Assembly: GCF_025399895.1 (NCBI RefSeq)
Contig: NZ_JAODUA010000011.1
Coordinates: 124,001 to 188,000 of the forward strand
From: Streptomyces sp. ASQP_92
Lineage (GTDB): Bacteria; Actinomycetota; Actinomycetes; Streptomycetales; Streptomycetaceae
DNA: 64,000 nt
Direction of reading: 5' to 3'
Under the pieces are notes generated by a model that did no database searches, was not told where the DNA came from, and saw nothing but the letters and a program-made list of their open reading frames with translations. The translations under genes and the position numbers were made by a program. Below are positions 1 to 8,395 of this stretch, piece after piece (within the stretch, counting starts at the first letter, position 1; every line of letters starts with the position of its first letter).

Positions 1-1
1 C

Positions 2-562
2 ACCGGCTCGTACATCGGCACCAACAAGGAGTTCGCCCGCCAGTACCTGGGCGGCGAGCTGGAGGTGGAGCTGGTCCCGCAGGGCACCCTCGCCGAACGC
101 CTGCGGGCCGGCGGCTGCGGCATCCCCGCGTTCTACACCCTGGCGGGCGTCGGCACCCAGGTCGCCGAGGGCGGACTGCCGCTGCGGTACGGGCCCGACG
201 GCGAAGTGGCCATGGTCTCGCAGCCCAAGGAGGTGCGCGAGTTCGGCGGCCGCGCCCATGTCCTGGAACACGGCATCACCACGGACTTCGCGCTCGTACG
301 GGCCTGGAAGGGCGACCGGCACGGCAATTTGGTCTTCAGACGCGCGGCCCGCAACTTCAACCCGCCGGCTGCGATGGCGGCGAGGACCACCCTTGCTGAG
401 GTCGAACTCCTCGTGGAACCGGGCGAGTTGGATCCGGACGGCGTCCATGTACCGAGCGTATTCGTGCAGCGCGTCGTGCCGCTGACGCCAACCCAGGTGG
501 CCGACAAGGGAATTGAGAAACGTACGGTGCGGCCCGTGGCGGGGGAGGCGGAGGACCGGTGA
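2..562 (+). CDS. pcaI: 3-oxoadipate CoA-transferase subunit A, 5'-truncated by window edge
   Basis: Alpha subunit of beta-ketoadipate:succinyl-CoA transferase, which moves CoA from succinyl-CoA to 3-oxoadipate at the end of protocatechuate catabolism. The reading frame is open from the first bases, so the start lies left of the window. Visible family motifs include [14 protein letters not shown], the [12 protein letters not shown] stretch and [16 protein letters not shown], all typical of CoA-transferase family I alpha subunits. About 186 residues are present of a usual 240-260. The stop overlaps the GTG start of pcaJ (GTGA), so the two subunits are probably translationally coupled, as expected for a 1:1 heteromer. 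It is the first visible gene of the pca operon. Confidence 0.9.
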   Translation, partial: TGSYIGTNKEFARQYLGGELEVELVPQGTLAERLRAGGCGIPAFYTLAGVGTQVAEGGLPLRYGPDGEVAMVSQPKEVREFGGRAHVLEHGITTDFALVRAWKGDRHGNLVFRRAARNFNPPAAMAARTTLAEVELLVEPGELDPDGVHVPSVFVQRVVPLTPTQVADKGIEKRTVRPVAGEAEDR

Positions 563-1332
563 GCGGGTGGACACGGCAGGAGATGGCGGCCCGCGCGGCG
601 GCCGAACTCGCCGACGGGAGCTGCGTCAACCTCGGCATCGGCCTGCCGACCCTGGTCCCGGGCCATCTACCGCCGGGCGTGGATGTGGTGCTCCACTCGG
701 AGAACGGCATTCTCGGCGTCGGGCCGTACCCCCTGGAGGCGGACGTGGACCCGGACCTCGTCAACGCGGGCAAGGAGACGGTGACCGTGCTGCCCGGCGC
801 CGCGTTCTTCGACTCCGCGCTGTCGTTCGGGATGATCCGTGGCGGCCATGTCGACACCGCGATCCTCGGCGCGATGCAGGTGTCGGCGGCCGGCGACCTC
901 GCCAACTGGGCTGTTCCGGGGCGCCTGGTGAGGGGGATGGGCGGCGCGATGGACCTGGTGCACGGGGTGCGCCGCGTGATCGTCCTGACCGAGCACACCG
1001 CGAAGGACGGCACCCCCAAACTCGTGGACCACTGCACCCTGCCGCTCACCGGCCGCGCCTGCGTACACCGGGTCATCACCGACCTGGCCGTCCTCGACAT
1101 CCACCCCGACGACGGTTTCGTCCTCGTCGAGACGGCGCCGGGTGTCGAGGTGGCGGAGGTACGGGCGAGGACCGGGGCGGAGGTTCGGGTGGGAGGGGAG
1201 CGGGGCGGTGACGCCCGGTCCGGGGGCGCCAGGGCAGGGGGCGCCAGGGCCGGGGGCGCGGAGACCGAAGCGCCCGACCGTACGGCAGGCAGCGCGGCAG
1301 GCGAGCGACAGGGAGAGGTGGCAGGGCGATGA
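559..1332 (+). CDS. pcaJ: 3-oxoadipate CoA-transferase subunit B
   Basis: Beta subunit of the 3-oxoadipate CoA-transferase. The signature [12 protein letters not shown], with the glutamate that forms the glutamyl-CoA intermediate in this family, lies near residue 50. The GIGLPTLVP motif near the N-terminus also fits. GTG start, with a strong GGAGGCGGAGGA element just upstream inside pcaI. The catalytic domain ends near residue 205. The last ~50 residues are low complexity, rich in Gly, Ala and Arg with an ARAGG repeat, and look like an added tail rather than family sequence. ATGA overlap with pcaH. In the Streptomyces operon order I remember (pcaIJFHGBL) the thiolase gene pcaF follows here; it is absent. 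Confidence 0.92.
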   Translation: MSGWTRQEMAARAAAELADGSCVNLGIGLPTLVPGHLPPGVDVVLHSENGILGVGPYPLEADVDPDLVNAGKETVTVLPGAAFFDSALSFGMIRGGHVDTAILGAMQVSAAGDLANWAVPGRLVRGMGGAMDLVHGVRRVIVLTEHTAKDGTPKLVDHCTLPLTGRACVHRVITDLAVLDIHPDDGFVLVETAPGVEVAEVRARTGAEVRVGGERGGDARSGGARAGGARAGGAETEAPDRTAGSAAGERQGEVAGR

Positions 1333-2309
1333 CGCTCACGCAGGACCAGGCCGGGTCGGAGGCGCTCACGCAGGACCAGACCGAGTCGGAGGCGCTCACG
1401 CAGGGCCAGACCGAGTCGGCGACACAGGAGCCGCCGGGGCACGGCCTGGCCTACCGCAGCGGCGCCCTGCGCGTGCCGACGCGCGCCCCGATAACCGTGC
1501 GGGTGCCGCCACCCGCGCCCGCGGGGACGCGTGCACCCCTGGTCGCGGGGACGCGTGCACCCCTGGCCGAGGGGCCGCATGCACCCCTGGCCACAGGGAC
1601 GCATGCACCCGTGCCCGTGGAAACACGTACACCCGTGCCCGTGGAAGCGCGTACACCCGTGCCCGTGGAAACACGTACACCCTTGGCCGTTGCGGCGCCG
1701 TACGGTGATCCGGAGGCGGTCGAACGGTACGGCCCGGTGTTCGGCGTCACCGAGGTGACCGCCCTCGACGCGGACCTCACCCGCCAGCACCCGGGAGAGC
1801 CGCACGGCGAGCGGATCACGGTGTCGGGCCGGGTGGTCGACCGCTCGGGCCGCCCGGTCGTGGGCCAGCTCGTGGAGATCTGGCAGGCGAACGCGTCCGG
1901 CCGCTACGCCCACCGGCGCGACCAGCACCCGGCCCCGCTGGACCCGTCCTTCACCGGAACGGGGCGCTGTCTGACGGACGCCGAAGGCCGGTACGCCTTC
2001 ACGACAATCAAGCCGGGCGCGTACCCATGGGGCAACCACGAGAACGCGTGGCGCCCCGCGCACATCCACTTCTCGCTCTTCGGCAGGGCCTTCACGCAGC
2101 GCCTGATCACCCAGATGTACTTCCCGGGCGACCCCCTCCTCGCGTACGACCCGATTCTGCACACGGTGACCGACCAGGCGGCGCGGAACCGTCTGGTGGC
2201 CGCCTACGACCCCCAACTGTCAGCACCAGACTGGTCGTTGGGCTATCGCTGGGACATCGTCCTGGACGGCCCGGAGGCGACGCTGCCCGAGCCGGAGATG
2301 ACCGCGTGA
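1329..2309 (+). CDS. pcaH: protocatechuate 3,4-dioxygenase beta subunit with repeat-expanded N-terminus
   Basis: Beta (iron-binding) subunit of protocatechuate 3,4-dioxygenase, an intradiol ring-cleaving non-haem Fe(III) enzyme that makes 3-carboxy-cis,cis-muconate. The conserved core starts near residue 120 and includes [28 protein letters not shown] and [12 protein letters not shown]. These carry the Tyr and His ligand regions of the family. At 326 residues it is ~70 longer than the usual ~240-260. The extra length is two in-frame tandem repeat arrays near the N-terminus, described separately. The intradiol core shows no break, so the protein is probably functional. The stop overlaps a GTG start of pcaG. 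Confidence 0.93.
   Translation: MTLTQDQAGSEALTQDQTESEALTQGQTESATQEPPGHGLAYRSGALRVPTRAPITVRVPPPAPAGTRAPLVAGTRAPLAEGPHAPLATGTHAPVPVETRTPVPVEARTPVPVETRTPLAVAAPYGDPEAVERYGPVFGVTEVTALDADLTRQHPGEPHGERITVSGRVVDRSGRPVVGQLVEIWQANASGRYAHRRDQHPAPLDPSFTGTGRCLTDAEGRYAFTTIKPGAYPWGNHENAWRPAHIHFSLFGRAFTQRLITQMYFPGDPLLAYDPILHTVTDQAARNRLVAAYDPQLSAPDWSLGYRWDIVLDGPEATLPEPEMTA
1331..1420 (+). repeat. three 30-bp in-frame tandem repeats in pcaH
   Basis: Units at 1331-1360, 1361-1390 and 1391-1420 differ by only a few bases and encode variants of [10 protein letters not shown] at the extreme N-terminus of PcaH. Their length is a multiple of three, so the frame is preserved. Confidence 0.85.
1527..1694 (+). repeat. 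seven 24-bp in-frame tandem repeats in pcaH
   Basis: Seven contiguous 24-bp units, beginning at 1527, 1551, 1575, 1599, 1623, 1647 and 1671, each encode eight residues of the form [TRP]-[RH]-[AT]-P-[LV]-x-x-x. Adjacent units are nearly identical, most clearly units 4 to 6. The array sits just before the folded dioxygenase core, so it adds a Pro/Thr/Arg-rich flexible arm. Confidence 0.88.
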
Positions 2310-2962
2310 GCCGCGTGAGCCGCGTGAGCACCGAGCGTGCGGGGCGGCAGGCGGTGCCGCGGGGCCACGCGACGCCGGAACCCACCGGGCTCGGCCCGAC
2401 CCCCGCGCAGACCGTCGGGCCCTTCTTCGGCCACGCCCTCCCGTTCCCCGCCGGGGGCGAGATCGCGCCCGCCGGGCACCCGGACGCGATCACCGTGCAC
2501 GGGTATGTGTACGACGGGCACGGCGAGCCCGTACCGGACGCGCTGTTGGAGTTCTGGCAGGCCGCACCGGACGGTTCCCTCGCGGGCACCCCGGGTTCCT
2601 GGCGGCGCGACCCGGCCGACGGCGCCTTCCTCGGCCGCGACGGGCTCGGCTTCACGGGCTTCGGCCGGGTGCCGACGGGCGCGGACGGCCACTGGTCGGT
2701 ACGCACCCTGCCGCCACCGCCGGCCGCGCCCTATCTCGCGGTGTGCCTGTTCGCGAGGGGGCTCTCCCGCCACCTCTTCACCCGGGCGTACGTCGAAGGG
2801 CTGGGCGGGGACGCCGAGTTGACGGCGATCGCCGGTGAGCGGGGCCGGACGATGCTGGCCCGGCGCGAGGACGCCCCGCACGGCGGCCGCCCCGGACGCT
2901 TCCGCTTCGACGTCCACCTCCAGGGGGAGAAGGAGACGGTCTTCCTTGACTTCCACGCGTGA
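2306..2962 (+). CDS. pcaG: protocatechuate 3,4-dioxygenase alpha subunit
   Basis: Alpha subunit of protocatechuate 3,4-dioxygenase. Family landmarks are PTPAQTVGPFFGHALPFP, the VHGYVYDGHGEPVPDALLEF block and DGLGFTGFGRVPT, followed by RHLFTRAYVEG near the C-terminus. The alpha subunit lacks iron ligands but completes the active site. GTG start overlaps the pcaH stop. The junction holds three copies of a GTGAGCCGC repeat, so any of three in-frame GTG codons could be used; the first is annotated because it gives the four-base overlap seen at the other junctions. About 218 residues, near the usual size. Confidence 0.92.
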   Translation: MSRVSRVSTERAGRQAVPRGHATPEPTGLGPTPAQTVGPFFGHALPFPAGGEIAPAGHPDAITVHGYVYDGHGEPVPDALLEFWQAAPDGSLAGTPGSWRRDPADGAFLGRDGLGFTGFGRVPTGADGHWSVRTLPPPPAAPYLAVCLFARGLSRHLFTRAYVEGLGGDAELTAIAGERGRTMLARREDAPHGGRPGRFRFDVHLQGEKETVFLDFHA

Positions 2963-4271
2963 GACCGGGCGCGGGGCGGAGGCGGCCGGCCACGGGGACG
3001 TCGGCCTGCTCACGCCGGTGAGCGCGGGGAGCCCCGCCGAGGCGGCGACCGGCGACCGCGCGGTGCTGCGCGCGATGCTCGACGCCGAGGCGGCGCTGAC
3101 CCGGGCGCAGGCGCGGCTCGGCGCGGCACCCCGCAGGGCCGCGGACGCCGTGACCCGCGCGGCCGACCCGGGCCGCTTCGACGCCCGGAGCCTGGCCCTG
3201 CGGGCCGGGGCGGGCGGCAACCCGGTGATCCCCCTGGTGGCCGACCTGAGGCGGGCCGTGGCGCATCTCTCGCCCGGCGACGAGGAGTTCGTCCACCGGG
3301 GTGCCACCAGCCAGGACATCCTGGACAGCGCGCTGATGCTGGTCGCCGCCCGCACCCTCGACCTCATCACCACCGACCTGGCGGCGACGGCCACCACCCT
3401 CACCGCCCTCGCCGACCACCACCGCACCACCGCGATGGCGGGCCGCACCCTGACCCAGCACGCGGTGCCGACCACGTTCGGCCTGAAGGTGGCGGGCTGG
3501 CGTTCCCTGGTCCTGGACGCGCGCGACCGCGTCGTACGGGTCAGGGCCGGCCTGCCCGCGCAACTGGGCGGCGCGGCGGGAACGCTGGCAGCGTTCGAGG
3601 CGTACGGGATGGCGGGCGGAGAGCTGGTGGACGCGTACGCCGCCGAACTGGGCCTGTGCGCACCGCAGTTGCCGTGGCATGTGCTGCGTACGCCGGTGGC
3701 GGACCTGGGCGGCGTCCTCGCGTTCTGCGCCGGGGCGCTGGGCAAGATCGCTGCGGACGTCCTGGTGCTGGGCCGCACCGAGGTGGGGGAGGTCGCGGAG
3801 GGCACGGGCGGGGTCTCGTCCTCGATGCCGCACAAGAGCAACCCCGTGCGCTCGGTCCTGATCGCCTCGGCGGCGCGGCAGGTCCCGGCGCTGGCCTCGG
3901 TCCTGTACGCGGGCCTGGCGGCGGAGGACGAACGCCCACCCGGCGCCTGGCACGCGGAGTGGTCCCCCCTGCGCGAGGCCCTGCGCCTGTGCGGCGGCGC
4001 GGCGAACGCGACCGCGACGCTGTGCGCGGAGCTCCGCGTCTTTCCCGAACGGATGAGGTTCAACTTGGCCTCGGCGACGGCTGGTTGGACGCCCGCCCCG
4101 GACGGGCCGGTGCTCGATCGTGTGCGGGATGCGCCTCATCCGGCGGGGGGAGTCGCGTCGGCGCCCGCTCCTGCGCAGGGGACGGGGACGGGGGCGGCGG
4201 AGGCGTTGGTGGAGGGTGAGCTGCGGAGGCGGCCGACAGGGGGCCCACCACCGGCGACCCGCCCCGTGTGA
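2946..4271 (+). CDS. pcaB: 3-carboxy-cis,cis-muconate cycloisomerase
   Basis: Cycloisomerase of the fumarase/aspartase superfamily, converting 3-carboxymuconate to gamma-carboxymuconolactone. The superfamily signature GVSSSMPHKSNPVRS lies near residue 295, and the RGATSQDILDSALM motif near residue 115. A TTG start is chosen because it gives the family-like opening MTSTRE...GLLTPVSAGSPAE and follows GGAGAAGGAGAC at a good distance. This makes it overlap the end of pcaG by 17 bases. A later GTG at 3018 is the alternative. The last ~60 residues are low complexity (Gly, Thr, Pro) beyond the usual end of the fold. Confidence 0.9.
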   Translation: MTSTRETGRGAEAAGHGDVGLLTPVSAGSPAEAATGDRAVLRAMLDAEAALTRAQARLGAAPRRAADAVTRAADPGRFDARSLALRAGAGGNPVIPLVADLRRAVAHLSPGDEEFVHRGATSQDILDSALMLVAARTLDLITTDLAATATTLTALADHHRTTAMAGRTLTQHAVPTTFGLKVAGWRSLVLDARDRVVRVRAGLPAQLGGAAGTLAAFEAYGMAGGELVDAYAAELGLCAPQLPWHVLRTPVADLGGVLAFCAGALGKIAADVLVLGRTEVGEVAEGTGGVSSSMPHKSNPVRSVLIASAARQVPALASVLYAGLAAEDERPPGAWHAEWSPLREALRLCGGAANATATLCAELRVFPERMRFNLASATAGWTPAPDGPVLDRVRDAPHPAGGVASAPAPAQGTGTGAAEALVEGELRRRPTGGPPPATRPV

Positions 4272-4307
4272 GGCGACCCCCCTATGAGCCCTCCGTAAGG
4301 AACCCCC

Positions 4308-4535
4308 ATGCCGAACCCCATGCCGGCCTCTGTGCCGAACCCCATGCCGAACCTTGCGCCGGGCTGTGTGCCTGATCCCGCGCCGGCCTCGGTGCCTGGC
4401 CCCGCGCCGGCCTCTGTGCCTGGCCCCGCGCCGGGCTGTGTGCCTGATCCCGCGCCGGCCTCTGTGCGTGGCCCCGCGCCGGGCTGTGTGCCTGGCCCCG
4501 AGCCGACCTCTGTGCGTGGCCCCGCGCCGGCCTCT
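4308..4535 (+). repeat. 24-bp in-frame tandem repeats encoding the PcaL N-terminus
   Basis: About nine units, each encoding VP[DG]PAPAS, VRGPAPGC or a close variant. The Ser and Gly-Cys endings alternate, which implies a higher-order duplication. The hydrolase fold begins only after this array, near APRPTLVLVPS. Confidence 0.87.
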
Positions 4536-5954
4536 GTACCGATCTCCGCGTCGGCCCCGCGCCCCACCCTCGTGCTCGTGCCCTCACTCGGCACCACCCA
4601 GGACCTGTGGCGGCCCCAACTCGCGCTGTTGAACGCCCACTTCAACGTCATCCGCTGGGACCTGCCCGGCCACGGCGACACCCCCGCCTCCCTGCTTCCC
4701 CCCGACCCCCGCCCCACCCTCGAAACCCTGGCCACCCTCCTCCTTGAGCGACTCGAAGAACTCCGCGTCGACACCTTCGCCTACGCGGGGATCTCGCTCG
4801 GCGGTGCCGTGGGCGCGTGGCTGGCCGCGCATCACCCCGAGCGGGTGAAGTCGCTCGCGCTCCTGTGCACCTCCGCCCACTTCGGACCGCCCGAACCCTG
4901 GCTGGAGCGCGCCCGTACCGTACGGGCCAGGGGGATCGGGGAGGTCGCCGAGAGTGCCCCGAACCGCTGGTTCACCCCGGCGTTCCGGCCGCCGCCGGGC
5001 CTGCTCGCCGACCACCACCGCGTGGACCCCGGGGCGTACGCCACCTGCTGCGAGATCCTCGCCGGGATCGATCTGCGCCCCGATCTGGCCCGCATCACCG
5101 CCCCCACCCTGGTGATCGCGGGCCGGGACGACACCGCCACCCCGCCCCCGCACGCCCGCGAACTCACCGACGGCATCGAAAACGCCGAGCTCCTCGAACT
5201 CCCCCGCGCGGGCCACCTGGCCAATGTGGAGCGCCCCGAACCCGTGGGCCGGGCGCTGCGCCGCCACTTCGCGGCGCACCGGGCGCCCGCCGATCACCCG
5301 CGCCCCGGCCCCGCCCGCGAGGCCGCACCCGAACCTGCCCGTGCCCCCGCCCACGACCCTGCCCGCGCACCCGCACCCGAGCCGGGTCGCCCCCTTGCCC
5401 CCGACCCCCTCCGCCGAGCCGGCGAGGCCGCCCGCCGTGCCGTACTCGGCGACGCCCACGTCGACCGCGCCCACGCCCGCACCACCCCCTTCACCGCCCG
5501 CTTCCAGGACTTCATCACCCGTTACGCCTGGGGCGAGATCTGGGGCGGATCGCCGAGCGGGACCTCGGCCAGTACCCCGGCCGGCACCGACAGTCCTCCG
5601 GCCGGACACACCACCCTGGACCGCCGCACCCGCAGCGCCATCACGCTCACCGCACTCGTCGCGGGCGGCCACAAGGACGAGTTGGCCCTGCACGTCCAGG
5701 GCGCGCTGCGCAACGGCCTGACCCCCGACGACATCGCCGACGTCCTGCTCCAGTGCGCCGTGTACTGCTCGGTCCCCGCCGCCAACGCCGCCTTCGCCGT
5801 CGCGGAACGGGCGATCGAGGCGTACGACGGCCATGCCGACCTGGTCGACCCCAGCGACCGCACCGACCGGGTCGACCACAGCGACCACACCGACCACACC
5901 GACCACACCGACCGGGTCGACCACACCCACCACGCCGATCAGAAGGGGAGCTGA
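4308..5954 (+). CDS. pcaL: 3-oxoadipate enol-lactonase / 4-carboxymuconolactone decarboxylase fusion
   Basis: PcaD-PcaC fusion of the actinobacterial PcaL type. Residues ~85-330 are an alpha/beta hydrolase: LVPSLGTTQDLW oxyanion region, nucleophile elbow GISLGG and GHLANVERPE with the catalytic His. Residues ~415-520 are a carboxymuconolactone decarboxylase domain (FQDFITRYAWGEIW, RSAITLTALVAGGHKDEL, VLLQCAVYCSVPAANAAF). The two activities turn gamma-carboxymuconolactone into 3-oxoadipate. Three additions are unusual: ~75 residues of eight-residue P/A/V/S repeats at the N-terminus, a Pro/Ala/Arg-rich linker of ~70 residues, and an Asp/His/Thr-rich C-terminal tail. AAGGAA lies upstream of the ATG. 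The gap to pcaB is 36 bases. Confidence 0.93.
   Translation: MPNPMPASVPNPMPNLAPGCVPDPAPASVPGPAPASVPGPAPGCVPDPAPASVRGPAPGCVPGPEPTSVRGPAPASVPISASAPRPTLVLVPSLGTTQDLWRPQLALLNAHFNVIRWDLPGHGDTPASLLPPDPRPTLETLATLLLERLEELRVDTFAYAGISLGGAVGAWLAAHHPERVKSLALLCTSAHFGPPEPWLERARTVRARGIGEVAESAPNRWFTPAFRPPPGLLADHHRVDPGAYATCCEILAGIDLRPDLARITAPTLVIAGRDDTATPPPHARELTDGIENAELLELPRAGHLANVERPEPVGRALRRHFAAHRAPADHPRPGPAREAAPEPARAPAHDPARAPAPEPGRPLAPDPLRRAGEAARRAVLGDAHVDRAHARTTPFTARFQDFITRYAWGEIWGGSPSGTSASTPAGTDSPPAGHTTLDRRTRSAITLTALVAGGHKDELALHVQGALRNGLTPDDIADVLLQCAVYCSVPAANAAFAVAERAIEAYDGHADLVDPSDRTDRVDHSDHTDHTDHTDRVDHTHHADQKGS
5838..5940 (+). repeat. 9-bp in-frame repeats encoding an Asp/His/Thr tail of PcaL
   Basis: Repeated gaccacacc units encode DHTDHTDHTD flanked by DRVDHS and DRVDHTHH. 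The tail follows the last helix of the decarboxylase domain and is histidine- and aspartate-rich, so it could bind divalent metal. That role is inference only. Confidence 0.8.
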
Positions 5955-5955
5955 C

Positions 5956-7257
5956 ATGCGCGCCGCCCACGAGCGACCCGTCCCCGCCCGCACCACCGTG
6001 GGCATCATCGGCGCCGGACCCGCCGGACTGCTGCTCGCCCGGCTGCTCCACAACGCCGGGGTCGACTGCGTGGTCCTGGAGAGCCGGGACCGCGCGTACG
6101 TCGAACAGCGTCAGCGCGCCGGCATCCTCGAACAGAGCACCGTCGACGTGCTGCGGGCCGCGGGCGCCGGGGAACGCATGGACCGCGAGGGGCAGCCGCA
6201 CGACGGCATCGAACTCCGCTACGACCGCCGCTCCCACCGCATCGACTTCCCGTCCCTCACCGGGGGTCGCGGCGTGATGGTCTACGCCCAGACGGAGGTG
6301 GTGAAGGACCTGGTGGCCCTTCAACTGGCCGATGGCGCAGCCCTGTTCTTCGAGACGGAGGTGCAGGCCGTCGAAGGCATCGAGGACACCGACCACGCCC
6401 CCGGCGCCGGCCGCACTACGAGCGCCACCCGCCCCGCCCCCGCGCCCCGCACCCCCGGTCCCGTCATCCACTACCACCGCCTGGGCCACGGCCCCGCGAC
6501 CCTGACCTGCGAGTACGTCGTCGGCTGCGACGGCTTCCACGGGGTGGCGGCGCGCACGGTACCCGCGCCGCTGCGCACCACCTACGAGCGCACGTACCCC
6601 TACTCCTGGCTCGGCATCCTGGCCCAAGCGCCGCCCCGCTACCAGGAGTTGATCTATGCCCACTCCCCCCGCGGCTTCGCCCTCGCCAGCATGCGCTCGC
6701 CCACCGTCAGCAGGCTCTACCTCCAGGTCCCCAACGGAACCGACCCCCGCGACTGGCCGGACGCCCGCGTCTGGGACGAGCTGGACGCCCGTCTGGCGAC
6801 CGACGCCGACCCGGGGTGGAAGCTGGAGCGCGGAGCCGTGACGGCCAAGGCGGTGCTGCCCATGCGGAGCCGGGTCGTCGAGCCGATGCGGTACGGGCGG
6901 CTGCTGCTGGCCGGCGATGCCGCGCACATCGTGCCGCCGACCGGTGCGAAGGGGCTCAACCTGGCCGTCGCCGACGTCGTCGTCCTGTCCCGGGCTTTCG
7001 TCCAGCGCCATGTCACCGGCTCGACGGAGCTCCTCGACGCGTACTCCCAGACGTGTCTGCGCCGCGTCTGGCGCGCCCAGCACTTCTCGTACTCGATGAC
7101 CGAGCTGCTCCACGTGGACCCGGCGCAGTCCCCGTTCCGGACCCGCCTCCAGCTGGCCCAACTCGACCGCATCGCCCACTCGCGGCACGCGGCCGCGGAA
7201 CTGGCGGAGAACTACACGGGCCGTCCCATCAACCCGGCGTCACACCAGGGGAGTTGA
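5956..7257 (+). CDS. pobA: 4-hydroxybenzoate 3-monooxygenase
   Basis: Class A flavoprotein hydroxylase making protocatechuate from 4-hydroxybenzoate with NAD(P)H and O2. Visible motifs are the N-terminal FAD-binding GIIGAGPAGLLLARLL, then RQRAGILEQSTVDVLR of the PobA subgroup. The DG motif VVGCDGFHG and the GD motif LLLAGDAAHIVPPTGAKG follow. About 433 residues against a usual ~395. The surplus is mainly a Pro/Ala/Thr-rich insertion near residues 145-170 between conserved strands. The ATG lies one base after the pcaL stop, behind GGGGAGCTGAC, so it belongs to the same transcript and feeds the pathway encoded before it. Confidence 0.93.
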   Translation: MRAAHERPVPARTTVGIIGAGPAGLLLARLLHNAGVDCVVLESRDRAYVEQRQRAGILEQSTVDVLRAAGAGERMDREGQPHDGIELRYDRRSHRIDFPSLTGGRGVMVYAQTEVVKDLVALQLADGAALFFETEVQAVEGIEDTDHAPGAGRTTSATRPAPAPRTPGPVIHYHRLGHGPATLTCEYVVGCDGFHGVAARTVPAPLRTTYERTYPYSWLGILAQAPPRYQELIYAHSPRGFALASMRSPTVSRLYLQVPNGTDPRDWPDARVWDELDARLATDADPGWKLERGAVTAKAVLPMRSRVVEPMRYGRLLLAGDAAHIVPPTGAKGLNLAVADVVVLSRAFVQRHVTGSTELLDAYSQTCLRRVWRAQHFSYSMTELLHVDPAQSPFRTRLQLAQLDRIAHSRHAAAELAENYTGRPINPASHQGS

Positions 7258-7392
7258 GCCCGCCCCATCCTCGGCCGCGCCCGCCCCGACGCTCGCAACA
7301 ACACCGGCACCGGACCCACGTGACCCGCGCGTCCCCTGTGCCGCTCCCCGCCCGCATCCGCCTCACCTCACCCCGCCCGCATCCGCCTCAAC

Positions 7393-8067
7393 TCACCCCG
7401 CCCGCAGCCCGCCCTCCAACTCGCGGGCCCGCAGCCCGGCCTGGAAGCGGGAGGTCGCCCCCAGGGTCTCCATCAGCTCGGCGACCCGTCTGCGGTACGT
7501 CCGCAGGGACATCCCGAGGTGGCGCGCGGCCGCCTCGTCGGTGTGCCCGGCGCCGAGCGTCCGCAGGATGCGGTGCGCGTCCGCCCCCAGCGCGGGAGCC
7601 CTCCGCAGCAGATGGGCGTCGAGATCCGGCGAGGACTCCCACGCCGCCTGGACCAGCGACCTGAGCCCCGCGACGACATCCGGCGTACGGATCACCGTGT
7701 AGGTGCGCGGCCCCGCGCCCGGCGCGCCCGCGAGGATCGCGACCCGGCGGTCCAGGACGATCGTCTCCTGGACGAGCGGTGCCGAGCAGATGCGGATGTG
7801 GGCCCCGCCGGCGGCCATCCTGGCGAGCCGACGCTCGGCCCGGGCGTCGGGGAGCGCCTCAGGGGTGTAGAGCTTGCGCAGGGCGAGCCCACCGGGCTCC
7901 GTGGCGGGGCGCAACCCGGCGGCGAAGGCGGTACGGACCCCGGCCGACCAGGTCAACGGGTCGGCCGCGGCGACCAGGAACTCGTGCCGGGTCCCCGCGA
8001 ACAGATGCCCGGCGCGGTCGATGAGGGCGCGTTCGCCGTGCAGGGTCACGATGGGTTCGTCGTTCAT
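7393..8067 (-). CDS. LuxR-type helix-turn-helix regulator
   Basis: A 224-residue regulator with a C-terminal LuxR-family HTH (residues ~165-215: LGAGHTDEAAARHLGMSLRTYRRRVAELMETLGA). The N-terminal part resembles the phospholipase-D-like/TrmB-type sensor domain seen in many Streptomyces LuxR proteins (FLVAAADPLTW, RRLARMAAGGAHIRI, VLDRRVAIL). The ATG at 8067 is used because upstream in-frame sequence is the repeat array at 8129-8261 and has no coding character. Convergent with pobA across a 135-base gap. Its target is unknown; nothing in the sequence links it to the pca genes. Confidence 0.8.
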   Translation of the reverse strand: MNDEPIVTLHGERALIDRAGHLFAGTRHEFLVAAADPLTWSAGVRTAFAAGLRPATEPGGLALRKLYTPEALPDARAERRLARMAAGGAHIRICSAPLVQETIVLDRRVAILAGAPGAGPRTYTVIRTPDVVAGLRSLVQAAWESSPDLDAHLLRRAPALGADAHRILRTLGAGHTDEAAARHLGMSLRTYRRRVAELMETLGATSRFQAGLRARELEGGLRAG

Positions 8068-8128
8068 GGTCCGGCCAGTGTGAGCGGCCCGCCGGGCCGG
8101 GTCAACGGGCGTCGAGGCGTCACGGGGC

Positions 8129-8261
8129 CGGACCTGCCCCCCGTCCCCAACGCGCGCCGAGGCGCCAAGGGACCGGACCTGTCCCTGTCCGCAACGCGCG
8201 CCGAGGCGCCAAGGGACCGGACCTGCCTCCGTCCCCAACGCGCGCCGAGGCGCCGCAGGAC
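8129..8261. repeat. three 44-45-bp tandem repeats in the intergenic region
   Basis: Contiguous units at 8129-8173, 8174-8217 and 8218-8261 share the core aacgcgcgccgaggcgcc. A weaker partial unit precedes them. They fill most of the 328-base gap between the divergent LuxR-type and GNAT genes; the rest of the gap is a C/T-rich tract (8270-8360). No spacers, so this is a minisatellite and not CRISPR. Confidence 0.85.
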
Positions 8262-8395
8262 CGCGCCCGCCCCGCCCCTCCCCACTTCTTCTCGCCGCCT
8301 TTCCGCTCTTCCCTCTCTCTCCCCCTCTCCCCCCTCATCCCCTCTCCCCGCCTTCCCCTGTTCCGAGAACCGCCGTGACCTGCCACGCTGTTGCG

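Noticed and set aside
7393-8067. LuxR-type gene as the pca operon regulator
   Set aside because: The known pca regulators in Streptomyces are of MarR or IclR type, and this gene is convergent to the operon with no shared promoter region.
8129-8261. CRISPR array
   Set aside because: The repeat units are contiguous with no spacers and there are no cas genes.
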